From: Oscillospiraceae bacterium
Lineage (GTDB): Bacteria > Bacillota > Clostridia > Oscillospirales > Oscillospiraceae
DNA length: 64,000 nt
Direction of reading: 5' to 3'
NCBI GenBank assembly: GCA_017482385.1
Contig: JAFUNI010000023.1
Coordinates: 62,001-126,000, forward strand
A program made the position numbers and the translations under genes. Below are positions 17,399-26,587 of this stretch, one piece after another. The notes beneath the pieces are model-generated. The model searched no databases. It saw only the letters and a program-made list of their open reading frames with translations, and was not told the origin of the DNA. Positions within the stretch are counted from its first letter, which is position 1. Each line of letters begins with the position of its first letter.

Positions 17399-19003
17399 AT
17401 GTACCAGGCGTTGTATCGAAAATATAGACCTCAGACCTTTGATGATGTGGTGGGCCAGCTTGCGGTGACACAGACACTGAAGACCCAGCTGCAGAGCGGT
17501 CGTCTGAGCCATGCCTACCTGTTCACCGGCTCTCGGGGAACGGGTAAAACTAGCAGCGCCAAAATTTTGGCAAAGGCGGTCAACTGTGAAAATCCCCAGG
17601 ACGGCAATCCCTGTAATTGCTGTCCGTCCTGCCGCGCCATTGATTCCGGCAGCTGTATGGATGTGCTGGAAATCGATGCCGCCTCCAATAACGGTGTTGA
17701 TAATGTCCGTGACCTGCGGGATGATGCGGTTTATACACCTTCCCAGGTGAAAATGCGTGTGTACATCATCGATGAGGTGCATATGCTTTCTATTTCAGCA
17801 TTTAATGCTTTGCTGAAAATTATCGAAGAACCCCCGGAGCATTTATTATTCATACTGGCGACCACGGAACTGCATAAAGTCCCTGCAACCATTCTTTCCC
17901 GCTGCCAGCGGTTCTCCTTCCGGCGTATCAGCCAGGAGGACATTGCGGCGCGACTGCAGTATGTTGCGTACCAGGAGAATATTGAACTGGATGATTCTGC
18001 CGCCCGGGTGCTGGCCCGCTTGGCTGACGGCGGTATGCGTGACGGCTTGAGCCTTCTTGACCAGTGCGCATCGGCTACTACCGGTGACCTTACGGCAGAG
18101 AAGGTCTATGCCTGCCTTGGTATTGCCGGTATTCAGGATTGCGGCAAGCTGATGGCCTGTATTGCAGATAAAAATGCCGGTGAGGCGCTGACACTGCTGA
18201 ATCGCTATTATGCTGAGGGTAAGGATATGGGTGCGCTGCTTGACGAGCTTGCTTGTCTGACCCGTGATTTTATGGTGATGCAAACTGCACCCCGGGAAGC
18301 TATCAGTTTGCTCTCCGGTGTGGCTTCCGATGAAGAGGTACGCAGCCTTGCAGGGCGGTTCACTTCCGCTGAACTGACCCGGATGCTGGAGCTGATCCAG
18401 AAGACCGCTGCAGGATTTATCCGCAGCGCCAGCCGCCGTTTGGATGCGGAGCTGTGTATTGTGAGTTTGTGTCAACCGGAGCTGCAAATGGATGCGCAAA
18501 GCTTAAATGTGCGTATCTCCCGCCTGGAAGAGCAGATCAAAACCGGTAATATCACAGTAAATGCAATACCCGCACAGATGAGCCCAACACCGACAGAGCA
18601 AAAGGAAGAAGCACCCAAACCCCAGCCTGTGGCAGCGGATGTTGCGGTGGCGGAAGGCGAAGAGCTGGAGATCAATGTGTGGTCTGAGCTTTGTGCCCAG
18701 TTGCGCAGTGAACTTTCCCCTCCGGAGGTTGGTTTCTTCCCGGCTTCTCTCAACGGCCCTGTGAAGGGCATTTTGCGGGGGGATACCTTGGTGCTAATGT
18801 GTACCAACTCCTTTGCCAAGGCGGTTGTGGACAAGCGGGAGGTGCTGGAGCTGGCAGCCCGTAAGGCAACAGCTATGTTTGGCAGACCCATTCGGGTGAT
18901 TGCTGCAGATAAAGATACGGTTAATGTGAGAAACGATCAGATGGAGCAGCTGCTGCAGTTTGGCAGAGACCACTCTGACATAATCAATATCAAGAAGGAT
19001 TAA
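17399..19003 (+). CDS. dnaX: DNA polymerase III subunit gamma/tau
   Basis: A 534-residue clamp-loader ATPase. It opens MYQALYRKYRPQTFDDVVGQ, with Walker A GSRGTGKTSS (about residues 44-53), zinc cysteines in CENPQDGNPCNCCPSC, Walker B IDEVHML and the sensor SRCQRF. The long C-terminal part (after about 370) would be the tau region. I saw no obvious A-rich slippery sequence for a shorter gamma form. It lies 22 bases after SRP RNA and before ybaB-recR, the common Firmicutes order. Confidence 0.96.
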   Translation: MYQALYRKYRPQTFDDVVGQLAVTQTLKTQLQSGRLSHAYLFTGSRGTGKTSSAKILAKAVNCENPQDGNPCNCCPSCRAIDSGSCMDVLEIDAASNNGVDNVRDLRDDAVYTPSQVKMRVYIIDEVHMLSISAFNALLKIIEEPPEHLLFILATTELHKVPATILSRCQRFSFRRISQEDIAARLQYVAYQENIELDDSAARVLARLADGGMRDGLSLLDQCASATTGDLTAEKVYACLGIAGIQDCGKLMACIADKNAGEALTLLNRYYAEGKDMGALLDELACLTRDFMVMQTAPREAISLLSGVASDEEVRSLAGRFTSAELTRMLELIQKTAAGFIRSASRRLDAELCIVSLCQPELQMDAQSLNVRISRLEEQIKTGNITVNAIPAQMSPTPTEQKEEAPKPQPVAADVAVAEGEELEINVWSELCAQLRSELSPPEVGFFPASLNGPVKGILRGDTLVLMCTNSFAKAVVDKREVLELAARKATAMFGRPIRVIAADKDTVNVRNDQMEQLLQFGRDHSDIINIKKD

Positions 19004-19015
19004 GGAGAATTTACA

Positions 19016-19366
19016 ATGGCAAAAGGTGGATTCCGGGGTATGCCCGGTGGCGGCGGTATGAACCAGGCCGCTATGATCAAGCAGGCACAGAAAATGCAGC
19101 AGGAGATGCTGCGTATGCAGGAAGAGATGGAGAACAAGACCTTTACCGCAGCTGCCGGCGGCGGTATGGTAAAGGCTACCGTAAACGGTAAGCACGAGGT
19201 CGTGGCGTTGGAAATTAATCCCGAGGCTGTGGATCCCGATGATGTGGAGATGCTGCAGGATATGGTCATTGCCGCTGTAAACGAGGCAATGCGCGCCGCA
19301 GACGAGGATTCTGCCAATAATATGTCCAGAATTACTGGCGGTCTGAACTTAGGCGGCCTGTTCTAA
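19016..19366 (+). CDS. ybaB: YbaB/EbfC family nucleoid-associated protein
   Basis: A 116-residue DNA-binding protein that acts as a dimer on the nucleoid. A Gly/Met-rich N-terminus precedes the helix IKQAQKMQQEMLRMQEEM (about residues 21-38) and the conserved AAGGGMVKATVNGKHEV and INPEAVDPDDVEMLQDM blocks. It sits between dnaX and recR as usual; AAGGAG is upstream. Confidence 0.94.
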   Translation: MAKGGFRGMPGGGGMNQAAMIKQAQKMQQEMLRMQEEMENKTFTAAAGGGMVKATVNGKHEVVALEINPEAVDPDDVEMLQDMVIAAVNEAMRAADEDSANNMSRITGGLNLGGLF

Positions 19367-19375
19367 GGAGGGGCT

Positions 19376-19975
19376 ATGCAGTATTTTCCTGCAGCGCTAC
19401 AGGACTTGGCAGACCAGTTTGCAAGACTTCCCGGTATTGGCGGCAAAACCGCCCAGCGGCTTGCATTCTATGTGCTGGGACTTCCTCAGGAGGAAGCCCA
19501 AAGCTTTGCCGATGCCATCCTGGAGGCCAAGCGTACAGTCCATACCTGTCCTGTGTGCCAAAACTTAACTGACCGGGAGGTTTGCCCTATTTGTGACGAT
19601 CCTGCCCGTAACAGAGGACTCATCTGCGTGGTGGCTGAGCCTAAAGATGTGATCGCAATGGAGCGCAGCCGTGAATTTAACGGTGTGTATCATGTGCTTC
19701 ACGGCGTGATCTCCCCGCTGAACCATATCACCCAGGACGATATCCGGGTAAAGGAACTGCTGCAGCGTGTGGCAGCTGGCGGCGTGTCGGAAGTGATCAT
19801 GGCAACCAATCCGGATACAGAGGGAGAAGCTACAGCAATGTATATCTCCCGGCTTCTGCGCCCAATGGAGATCAAAGTGACCCGTCTTGCCTACGGTGTG
19901 CCTGTGGGCAGTCAATTGGAATATGCCGACGAAGTGACTCTTTCCCGGGCACTGGAAGGCAGACAAGAAATTTAA
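19376..19975 (+). CDS. recR: Recombination mediator protein RecR
   Basis: A 199-residue protein with a helix-hairpin-helix (LPGIGGKTAQRLAFYVL, about residues 17-33), a four-cysteine zinc finger (CPVC with CPIC, about 57-72), a Toprim domain (ICVVAEPKDVIAME, about 83-96) and a Walker-B-like C-terminal region. It works with RecO to load RecA at gaps. It ends at a strong terminator. Confidence 0.96.
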   Translation: MQYFPAALQDLADQFARLPGIGGKTAQRLAFYVLGLPQEEAQSFADAILEAKRTVHTCPVCQNLTDREVCPICDDPARNRGLICVVAEPKDVIAMERSREFNGVYHVLHGVISPLNHITQDDIRVKELLQRVAAGGVSEVIMATNPDTEGEATAMYISRLLRPMEIKVTRLAYGVPVGSQLEYADEVTLSRALEGRQEI

Positions 19976-19980
19976 ATAAT

Positions 19981-20016
19981 AAAAAGATGGCTTGCTATTT
20001 GGCAAGCCATCTTTTT
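19981..20016. terminator. Bidirectional intrinsic terminator, recR / AraC gene
   Basis: A 15-bp stem (AAAAAGATGGCTTGC against GCAAGCCATCTTTTT) that also contains the last codons of the converging AraC-family gene. Confidence 0.9.
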
Positions 20017-20777
20017 CGATATTCACTGGGTGTCATTGCGTAATGTTTCTGAAATGCACGGTTGAAGGTTCGTATTGTGGGAAAACCGGATAGATTTGCA
20101 ATTTCTGTAATTGTGTAATTCTGATTTTTCATCGTTACTGTTGCTTCGCTAAGGCGCAGTGAATTGATGTAGTCACTGAAGCTCATCGAAATGCGGTCAC
20201 TGAAAATATGAGAAATACAGCTGCGACTGATTTGAAGCTGGGAGGCAACGGATTCTACTGTTAAATCTTCTTTATAATGTGTTGAGCAGTATTCCAAAAT
20301 TTTCAATACATTATCCCGCTGAAATCCGGATTTTACAACAGGGAAATGGGGAAGGAGCTTTCCAAATAAAGCAGTCAAATAAGCTGCAATAATTTCACTG
20401 AACCCATCACAAAGAAATTCCTGCAATGCAGCTTCCAGCAGGAATCTAAAAGAATTATTGTCTTGAAAACGATGCGTGGCATTTTCGGGTGCGCCTGTCC
20501 TAAACACCTGCTGATAGCGTAAAAGATCAGAGGCTTTTAAAATCAGAACATAATAGTCGCCTGTTTCAAAGTCCGTATAACGATGCACCTGGTTAGGGAA
20601 AACCAGAAACCATGTGCCGTCGGTCAGCGTGTACGGTTTACCGTCACACCATGCCGTTCCGTTTCCTTTTTCCACAAAGACCAGTTCAATGTCATCGTGA
20701 ATATGCGCGGGAAAGTCAATACTGTTTCTTTGCCGAAAGTAAAACTGGGATTTGATCTCGCGAAAGATATGCTCCAT
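19995..20777 (-). CDS. AraC-family regulator of the GH3 glucosidase gene
   Basis: A 260-residue regulator with an N-terminal cupin sensing domain (about residues 10-120; HIHDDIELVFVEKGNGTAW) and two C-terminal AraC helix-turn-helix motifs (about 160-258; VESVASQLQISRSCISHIF and ITEIANLSGF). The start at 20777 has GGTGAT upstream. It is transcribed away from the GH3 gene, with the GH3 promoter between them, so it is probably that gene's sugar-responsive regulator; the inducer is unknown. Confidence 0.87.
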   Translation of the reverse strand: MEHIFREIKSQFYFRQRNSIDFPAHIHDDIELVFVEKGNGTAWCDGKPYTLTDGTWFLVFPNQVHRYTDFETGDYYVLILKASDLLRYQQVFRTGAPENATHRFQDNNSFRFLLEAALQEFLCDGFSEIIAAYLTALFGKLLPHFPVVKSGFQRDNVLKILEYCSTHYKEDLTVESVASQLQISRSCISHIFSDRISMSFSDYINSLRLSEATVTMKNQNYTITEIANLSGFPTIRTFNRAFQKHYAMTPSEYRKRWLAK

Positions 20778-20825
20778 TATATCACCATACTTGCAGAAAA
20801 TGTCTATAAATGCACATTTAGTTTC

Positions 20826-20854
20826 TTGTATTGTAGCATAAATTGTCCTATAAT
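20826..20854 (+). promoter_or_regulatory. Sigma-A promoter of the GH3 gene
   Basis: TTGTAT at 20826-20831 and a consensus TATAAT at 20849-20854, spacer 17 bp. It lies in the 107-base region between the divergent AraC and GH3 genes, where the regulator should bind. Confidence 0.8.
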
Positions 20855-20884
20855 GCAAGTATAACTTAAAAGGAGGGAATGCGT

Positions 20885-23212
20885 ATGCATATTAAACGAT
20901 GGGATGGAAAGCCGGAAAGATGGGCCAGATACAAATATAATCTTACCACCAATATAGGTGAGAACGGAAAGCGTTTGACCGGATGTGAGGAGCATATTGC
21001 TCTTTCCAAAGCTGTTGCCGAGGAGGGTATGGTGCTGCTGGAAAATAATGGCCTCCTTCCGCTAAAAGAGGGAACAAAAGTCGCTCTATTTGGCGTTGGC
21101 TCGTTGGATTTTGTAAAAGGCGGCGGTGGCAGCGGACGGGTATTTCCTGCCTATACCCGTAATGTTTATGAGGGATTTGCGGCAAAAGCACCACGGTTCA
21201 GCATTTATGAACCCCTGTCCCAGTATTATTACGATTATGCTATGACCCAATGTGAGGCAGACCCTCGCATCCATAATTATTTTGCCCTTGTCCAGGAGAC
21301 TGAAGTTCCCGAAACGCTGGTTTGCGATGCAGCTAAGAATGCGGATGTGGCTGTGATCGTGATCCACCGCTACTCCGGCGAATCCAGCGACCGCAAAGCA
21401 GAAAAGGGCGATTTCTACCTGACGGATGTGGAACAGAAATTAGTGGACGATGTGACTGCCGCTTTTGCACACAGTGTAGTCGTATTGAATGTTGGCGCTA
21501 TTGTGGATACCGAATGGATTCGCAATAATCCTAAGATTGATGCTGCTCTTCTGGCCTGGCAGCCGGGTATGGAAGGCGGTTTGGTGGTTGCGGATATTCT
21601 CTGCGGCGATGTAAACCCATCCGGAAAATTGGTGGACACCTTCGCAAAATCCTTCAGTGACTATCCTTCCGCTGACACCTTCCATGACAGTGATGATTAT
21701 GTGGCATACTATGAGGATATTTATGTAGGTTATCGGTATTTTGAAACGATTCCGGGTGCCAAGGAAAGGGTGAATTATCCCTTTGGTTATGGTTTGTCTT
21801 ATACAAGATTTGATAAGACTAAGCCCGTTGCGGCTTTGAAGGATGACAAGATTGAAGTGTCTATATCTGTCAGCAATGTGGGCGAAATGGCCGGTAAAGA
21901 GGTTATCCAGATTTACTTCTCCGCACCACAGGGCCGTTTGGGCAAGAGTGCTATTAGCTTGATTGGTTTCCAAAAAACAAAGCTGCTTGCTCCCGGCGAA
22001 AAGGAAGATATTTCAATTACCTTCCCGGTGTCCGACATGGCAAGCTTTGACGATCTTGGAAAATGTCAAATGTCTGCCTATGTGCTGGAGCAGGGCAATT
22101 ATCAATTCTTTGCGGGTACAAGCTGTCGTGAACTCCAAAAGTGTGACTATGAATACACTGTGACTGAGGAATATGTTGTTACCAAGCAACTGAAGCAGCT
22201 TTGCGCCCCCAATATGTTGGAAAAGCGGATGCTCTCCGATGGCAGTTTTGAGGAACTGCCTACATTCCCGGTGGTTCATTATCCTGCGCAGCCCATTGAG
22301 AGTTCAGCTGTAAAAGCTCCTGAAAAGCTGCAATCCCTGTCTGCTGTTGCGGAAGGAAAACTCTCCTTGGATGAATTTGTGGGACAGATGACCGACGAGG
22401 AGCTGATCCAAATGGTCAGCGGTATTCCCGATCGAGGACTTGCCAATACCAATGGTTGGGGCGGTATTGACCGTCTGGGAATTCCGGCTGTAATGACAGC
22501 GGATGGTCCTGCCGGTCTCCGTATAAATCCTGCAGTTGGCATTCCTACAACAGCCTGGCCTTGTGCAACCCTGGTTGCCAGCACCTGGAATCCGGAGCTG
22601 AGTTATGAAATGGGTGTTGCCGGCGGTATGGAATGCAAGGAAAACGGCATCGCCACCTGGCTCACTCCGGCAATGAACTTACATCGGAATCCTCTGTGCG
22701 GCAGAAACTTTGAGTATTACAGCGAAGACCCCTTGATTGCCGGCAAATTTGCCGCCGCTAAGGTACGGGGCATTCAGAGTACGCACACAGCCGCCTCTGT
22801 GAAGCATTTTGTGGCAAATAACAAAGAAACCAACCGCTATTACAGTGACAGCCGTATGTCCGAGCGTGCGTTGCGGGAGATATACCTACGGGGCTTTGAG
22901 ATTTGCGTAAAGGAGTCCCAGCCTTGGACAATAATGACTTCTTATAATGTTCTCAACGGTCGGCGCGTCTGCGAATGCTTTGAGCTGTTAGACGGTATTC
23001 TCCGTGGTGAATGGGGATATAACAATATGGTCATTACTGACTGGCATGGCCCCTGTAACCAGGAGCACAATATTATCGCCGGTAATGATGTGCGTATGCC
23101 TACCGGCTACCCGGATGTCCTGCGGGAAGCACTGAAACACAGAAGAATTCGAAGAGAGCATTTGGGAATTTGCGTGAAGCGTATTTTAGAAATGATTTTG
23201 AAATTAGATTAA
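20885..23212 (+). CDS. Glycoside hydrolase family 3 beta-glucosidase with swapped domain order
   Basis: A 775-residue enzyme expected to release terminal beta-linked sugars. The domain order is inverted: the GH3 C-terminal-type alpha/beta domain comes first (about residues 35-300, with KGGGGSGRV and GESSDRK carrying the likely acid/base Glu), then a fibronectin-like domain (about 310-430), and the TIM barrel is last (about 480-770), with nucleophile Asp in VITDWHGP. This order is known for some rumen beta-glucosidases such as Butyrivibrio. The start at 20885 has AGGAGG 8 bases away. No signal peptide is seen, so it is probably cytoplasmic. Confidence 0.9.
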   Translation: MHIKRWDGKPERWARYKYNLTTNIGENGKRLTGCEEHIALSKAVAEEGMVLLENNGLLPLKEGTKVALFGVGSLDFVKGGGGSGRVFPAYTRNVYEGFAAKAPRFSIYEPLSQYYYDYAMTQCEADPRIHNYFALVQETEVPETLVCDAAKNADVAVIVIHRYSGESSDRKAEKGDFYLTDVEQKLVDDVTAAFAHSVVVLNVGAIVDTEWIRNNPKIDAALLAWQPGMEGGLVVADILCGDVNPSGKLVDTFAKSFSDYPSADTFHDSDDYVAYYEDIYVGYRYFETIPGAKERVNYPFGYGLSYTRFDKTKPVAALKDDKIEVSISVSNVGEMAGKEVIQIYFSAPQGRLGKSAISLIGFQKTKLLAPGEKEDISITFPVSDMASFDDLGKCQMSAYVLEQGNYQFFAGTSCRELQKCDYEYTVTEEYVVTKQLKQLCAPNMLEKRMLSDGSFEELPTFPVVHYPAQPIESSAVKAPEKLQSLSAVAEGKLSLDEFVGQMTDEELIQMVSGIPDRGLANTNGWGGIDRLGIPAVMTADGPAGLRINPAVGIPTTAWPCATLVASTWNPELSYEMGVAGGMECKENGIATWLTPAMNLHRNPLCGRNFEYYSEDPLIAGKFAAAKVRGIQSTHTAASVKHFVANNKETNRYYSDSRMSERALREIYLRGFEICVKESQPWTIMTSYNVLNGRRVCECFELLDGILRGEWGYNNMVITDWHGPCNQEHNIIAGNDVRMPTGYPDVLREALKHRRIRREHLGICVKRILEMILKLD

Positions 23213-23213
23213 G

Positions 23214-23240
23214 AAAAGCCCTGCCAATGGCAGGGCTTTT
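23214..23240. terminator. Bidirectional intrinsic terminator, GH3 / GH4
   Basis: AAAAGCCCTGCC pairs with GGCAGGGCTTTT around a 3-base loop, between converging genes. Confidence 0.9.
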
Positions 23241-23243
23241 CAG

Positions 23244-24563
23244 TTAGTGAAACTTGGGCATCCAATCGCCGTGGGCCTCGATCAGTTCGTCCACCATCTT
23301 CTTGATGGAGTCGATATCCAGCTCGCTGCCGGTGTGGGGATCCAGCATAGCGGCCTGGTAGATATGATCCTTTTTGTGGGTTTTGGCGGCTTCAATGGTC
23401 AGCAGCTGCACATTGATATTGGTCATATTCATCGCAGCGCACTGTACAGGAAGCTTGCCCACATAGCAGGGGGTAACGCCGTTGCCGTTTACCAAACAGG
23501 GGACTTCCACGCAGGCATCGGCAGGCAGATTGGTGATGAGGTGGTTGGTGTTTAACACATTGCCGCCGATCTCATAGGGTGTGTTGGTGACGATGGACTC
23601 CATGATATGGGACGCATACTCCAGAGAGCGGCTGTGCTCCTTGATACCGGAAGAAAGAATCTCCTGATACTCATCCTTCCAGGCGTTGATTTGGTTGATA
23701 CAGCGCCGGGGATACTCGTCCAGAGGGATGTTGTAGCGCTCGATCAGCTCCGGGTACTTGGATTTGATGTAGAAGGGATTGTATTCTGCGTTGTGCTCAC
23801 TGGATTCGGTGCAGTAGTAGCCGAAATGCTTGATATAGTCCAGCCGTACTTTGTTTTTGCAGTCTGGATCATTTAGCTTATCATCGATGAGAGTCTTGAT
23901 TTCAGGGTATAGGTCGTTGCCGAATTTGTCCTTGATCTCCAGCAACCAGGCCATATGGTTGATGCCGGCGATCAAAGTCTTGCAACCCTCTAACTTTTCT
24001 TCCAACCCAACAGTTTCCAGTAAGCTCTTGGCGCAGACCTGTACACTGTGACACAGACCGACGGTTTTTACGCCGGTGTAGTGCTGCATATAGCCGGAAA
24101 GCATAGCCATGGGGTTGGTATAATTGAGCAGAAGGGCGTTGGGGCAAACTTCTTCCATATCCCGGGCGAAATCTTCCATTACGGGGATGGTACGAAGAGC
24201 GCGCATAATACCGCCAATGCCCAGGGTATCAGCGATTGTCTGCTGCAGACCGTATTTCTTGGGGATTTCAAAATCAATGATAGTGCAGGGATTATAGCCG
24301 CCCACCTGAATAGCATTTATAACAAAATCGGCATCCTTTAAGGCAGCTTTTCTCTGTTCAACACCTGCAAAACAGGTGATTTTGCCGTAACCGCCTTTTT
24401 CTTTTTTCATGGCTTCCAAAATGACACGGCTTTGCTCCATTCTTTGAGGATCTATGTCGTACAGAGCAAATCCACTGTCCCGGAGAGCCTCACTGCACAT
24501 ACAGTCGCCAATCACGTTCCGGGCAAATACGGTACTGCCAGCACCTAAAAATGTTATTTTCAC
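23244..24563 (-). CDS. Glycoside hydrolase family 4 (alpha-galactosidase/alpha-glucosidase)
   Basis: A 439-residue GH4 enzyme. This family uses NAD and a divalent metal and works by an oxidation-elimination route. The NAD-binding ITFLGAGSTVFARNVIGD is at the start; NYTNPMAMLSGY, the metal-ligand Cys in GLCHSVQ (about residue 172) and GINHMAWLLE are present. The sequence looks most like MelA-type alpha-galactosidases, but the sugar is not certain. The start is GTG at 24563, with AAGGAA about 9 bases upstream; an upstream in-frame GTG overlaps that site. It is divergent from an AraC regulator. Confidence 0.88.
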   Translation of the reverse strand: MKITFLGAGSTVFARNVIGDCMCSEALRDSGFALYDIDPQRMEQSRVILEAMKKEKGGYGKITCFAGVEQRKAALKDADFVINAIQVGGYNPCTIIDFEIPKKYGLQQTIADTLGIGGIMRALRTIPVMEDFARDMEEVCPNALLLNYTNPMAMLSGYMQHYTGVKTVGLCHSVQVCAKSLLETVGLEEKLEGCKTLIAGINHMAWLLEIKDKFGNDLYPEIKTLIDDKLNDPDCKNKVRLDYIKHFGYYCTESSEHNAEYNPFYIKSKYPELIERYNIPLDEYPRRCINQINAWKDEYQEILSSGIKEHSRSLEYASHIMESIVTNTPYEIGGNVLNTNHLITNLPADACVEVPCLVNGNGVTPCYVGKLPVQCAAMNMTNINVQLLTIEAAKTHKKDHIYQAAMLDPHTGSELDIDSIKKMVDELIEAHGDWMPKFH

Positions 24564-24681
24564 AAATTGCACTTCCTTTATAAAAAATTTTGTTGTATAC
24601 TGATATTATACAGGATTTGTTGGCTATGAAAATTGCTGAGTGTTTTGTAAACTTGGCATAATGTTAGTTGTGAGGTGCGCT

Positions 24682-25449
24682 ATGAATTTGTCTGAAATTA
24701 TCATTGATGAGCATTATGGGGGCTTGAACCCTATGCAGTTGGGACATGAGCGGTGCGAGCCGGGGCATAGCTACGGTCCTGCTGTCCGTACCCATTGGTT
24801 GCTGCATTATGTGGTCAGCGGATGCGGATATTTCACAAAAGAGGGAAAGACACATTTGGTTTCACCCGGAGAAACTTTTGTGATTGCCCCCTATGAGGAG
24901 ACCTATTATGAAGCAGATACGGAAAATCCCTGGCATTATATTTGGATCGGTTTTACCGGCGAGCTTCCCTGTGAGCTGAATATACCGGTCCTCCATAAAC
25001 CGGAGCTGGGGGATATATTCACTGATGCACTGGGGTGCAAAGCTATGAACCGGGGCAAAAGTGCTTTTTTAGCAGGTAAGCTGTGGCAGATATTTGCTTG
25101 CCTGTTGGAAGAGAATCCGGCAGAGCAGGACTATATCAGCCAGGCCATCCACTGTATGAAATTAGAGTATGCTGATGGAATCAGTGTTGCAGAAATAGCC
25201 AAACGATTAAATTTGAACCGTAGCTATTTTTCTGTTTTGTTTAAGGAACGGACCGGACAGACACCCCAGGAATACCTAACGGCCCTGCGAATGGAAAAGG
25301 CAATTGAACTGATGACCCAACACGGAAAATCCCCATCTATTGCAGCTGTGTCTACCGGCTATAGCGATATCTACAATTTCTCCCGTATGTTTAAGCGCTA
25401 TACCGGCCTTTCCCCAAGGGTATATATACAGCAAAAGAGCAGGCATTAA
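24682..25449 (+). CDS. AraC-family regulator of the GH4 gene
   Basis: A 255-residue regulator: an N-terminal cupin domain (about residues 20-100; VVSGCGYFTKEGKTHLVSPG) and C-terminal AraC helices (about 155-250; VAEIAKRLNLNRSYFSVLFK, then YSDIYNFSRMFKRYTGLSP). The start at 24682 has GAGGTG upstream. It is transcribed away from the GH4 gene across a 118-base AT-rich gap, repeating the layout of the GH3/AraC pair 4 kb away; it probably controls the GH4 gene. Confidence 0.87.
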   Translation: MNLSEIIIDEHYGGLNPMQLGHERCEPGHSYGPAVRTHWLLHYVVSGCGYFTKEGKTHLVSPGETFVIAPYEETYYEADTENPWHYIWIGFTGELPCELNIPVLHKPELGDIFTDALGCKAMNRGKSAFLAGKLWQIFACLLEENPAEQDYISQAIHCMKLEYADGISVAEIAKRLNLNRSYFSVLFKERTGQTPQEYLTALRMEKAIELMTQHGKSPSIAAVSTGYSDIYNFSRMFKRYTGLSPRVYIQQKSRH

Positions 25450-25460
25450 GCCTGCTCTTT
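25434..25460. terminator. Bidirectional intrinsic terminator, AraC / EIIC
   Basis: AAAGAGCAGGC pairs with GCCTGCTCTTT around ATTAA, between converging genes. Confidence 0.85.
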
Positions 25461-25463
25461 GTG

Positions 25464-26570
25464 TCACAGATTCAACTTGAGATCGCCATCCTTGATCCAG
25501 TTCAGCTTCCGCATAAGCTCACATACGATCAAGCTGATAATGGCAGGGAGGACAAAGCAAATCAGTACCATTCCCACCCAGTCCATAGCAGTGATAGCAG
25601 CCTTTGCGCCGCTGGCTACATCGTTTACCCAGCCGGTGTAAACGCCGATCTGACCGACTAAACCGCAGGTGCCCATACCGGAGGAGACCGGCGCGCCATT
25701 CATTTGCAGCTTAAACAGACAGGTAGCCAAAGGACCGGTAATGGCAGATGCCACCACAGGGGGGATCCAGCAGCGGGGATTTTTTACCAAATTGGGCATT
25801 TGCAGCATACTGGTGCCGATGCCTTGGGCAACAAGCCCGCCCCAGCGGTTTTCCTTAAAGCTCATCACAGCAAAGCCAATCATATGGGCGCAGCAACCGG
25901 CAACAGCAGCGCCACCGGCAAGACCGGTAAGTCCAAAAGCAGCACAGATGGCAGCAGAGCTGATGGGTAGTGTCAGCGCAATGCCGATGATAACAGAAAC
26001 CAAAATACCCATAAAGAAGGGTTGCAGATCTGTTGCCCACATCACAGCGGTGCCCACAGACTTGGCGGCGGTGCCAATGGGTTCTGCAATCAGGCAGGAA
26101 AGACCAATACCCACTAAAATGGAAACGATCGGTGTGACCAAAATGTCGATCTTGGTTTCCTTGGAAACCAGCTTGCCGCATTCGGTGGCGGCAATGGCAA
26201 CGAAGTAAACAGCCAAAGGACCGCCTGCGCCGCCGATAGCATTGGCGGCAAAGCCAACAGGAATCAGCGAAAACAGAACCAAGCCGGGTGCATTCAACGC
26301 AAGGCCAATAGCCACCGCGATGCCGGGGCCCACCATAGCGGAAGCAAGACCGCCAACAGTATAGGCAATCTCGTTATCTCCGCTTTTTAGGGTTACGATC
26401 ACCTTATTCAGAAATGCAACACCGAACTGCTGTCCGATGGTATTCAAAATGGTGCCTACCAGCAGGGTGCAGAACAAGCCCTGGGCCATTGCGCCCAGAG
26501 CATCAATACCATAGCGCTTGGCAGAGAAGATAATATTTTTCCGCTGTAAAAAAGCATTCACTTTTCCCAT
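25464..26570 (-). CDS. PTS-type EIIC-like membrane transporter (PF13303-like)
   Basis: A 368-residue polytopic membrane protein with about ten hydrophobic segments rich in Gly and Ala. It resembles the EIIC_2 group of phosphotransferase permeases (for example FSLIPVGFAANAIGGAGGPL and GAPVSSGMGTCGLVGQIG). No IIA or IIB gene is next to it, so the substrate and even PTS dependence are open. It follows the thioesterase gene by 17 bases and shares its promoter. Confidence 0.72.
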   Translation of the reverse strand: MGKVNAFLQRKNIIFSAKRYGIDALGAMAQGLFCTLLVGTILNTIGQQFGVAFLNKVIVTLKSGDNEIAYTVGGLASAMVGPGIAVAIGLALNAPGLVLFSLIPVGFAANAIGGAGGPLAVYFVAIAATECGKLVSKETKIDILVTPIVSILVGIGLSCLIAEPIGTAAKSVGTAVMWATDLQPFFMGILVSVIIGIALTLPISSAAICAAFGLTGLAGGAAVAGCCAHMIGFAVMSFKENRWGGLVAQGIGTSMLQMPNLVKNPRCWIPPVVASAITGPLATCLFKLQMNGAPVSSGMGTCGLVGQIGVYTGWVNDVASGAKAAITAMDWVGMVLICFVLPAIISLIVCELMRKLNWIKDGDLKLNL

Positions 26571-26587
26571 TTTGCTACCTTCTTTCT

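Noticed and set aside
17399..19003. Programmed frameshift in dnaX
   Set aside because: No clear A-rich slippery heptamer followed by a hairpin was seen near the tau/gamma boundary.
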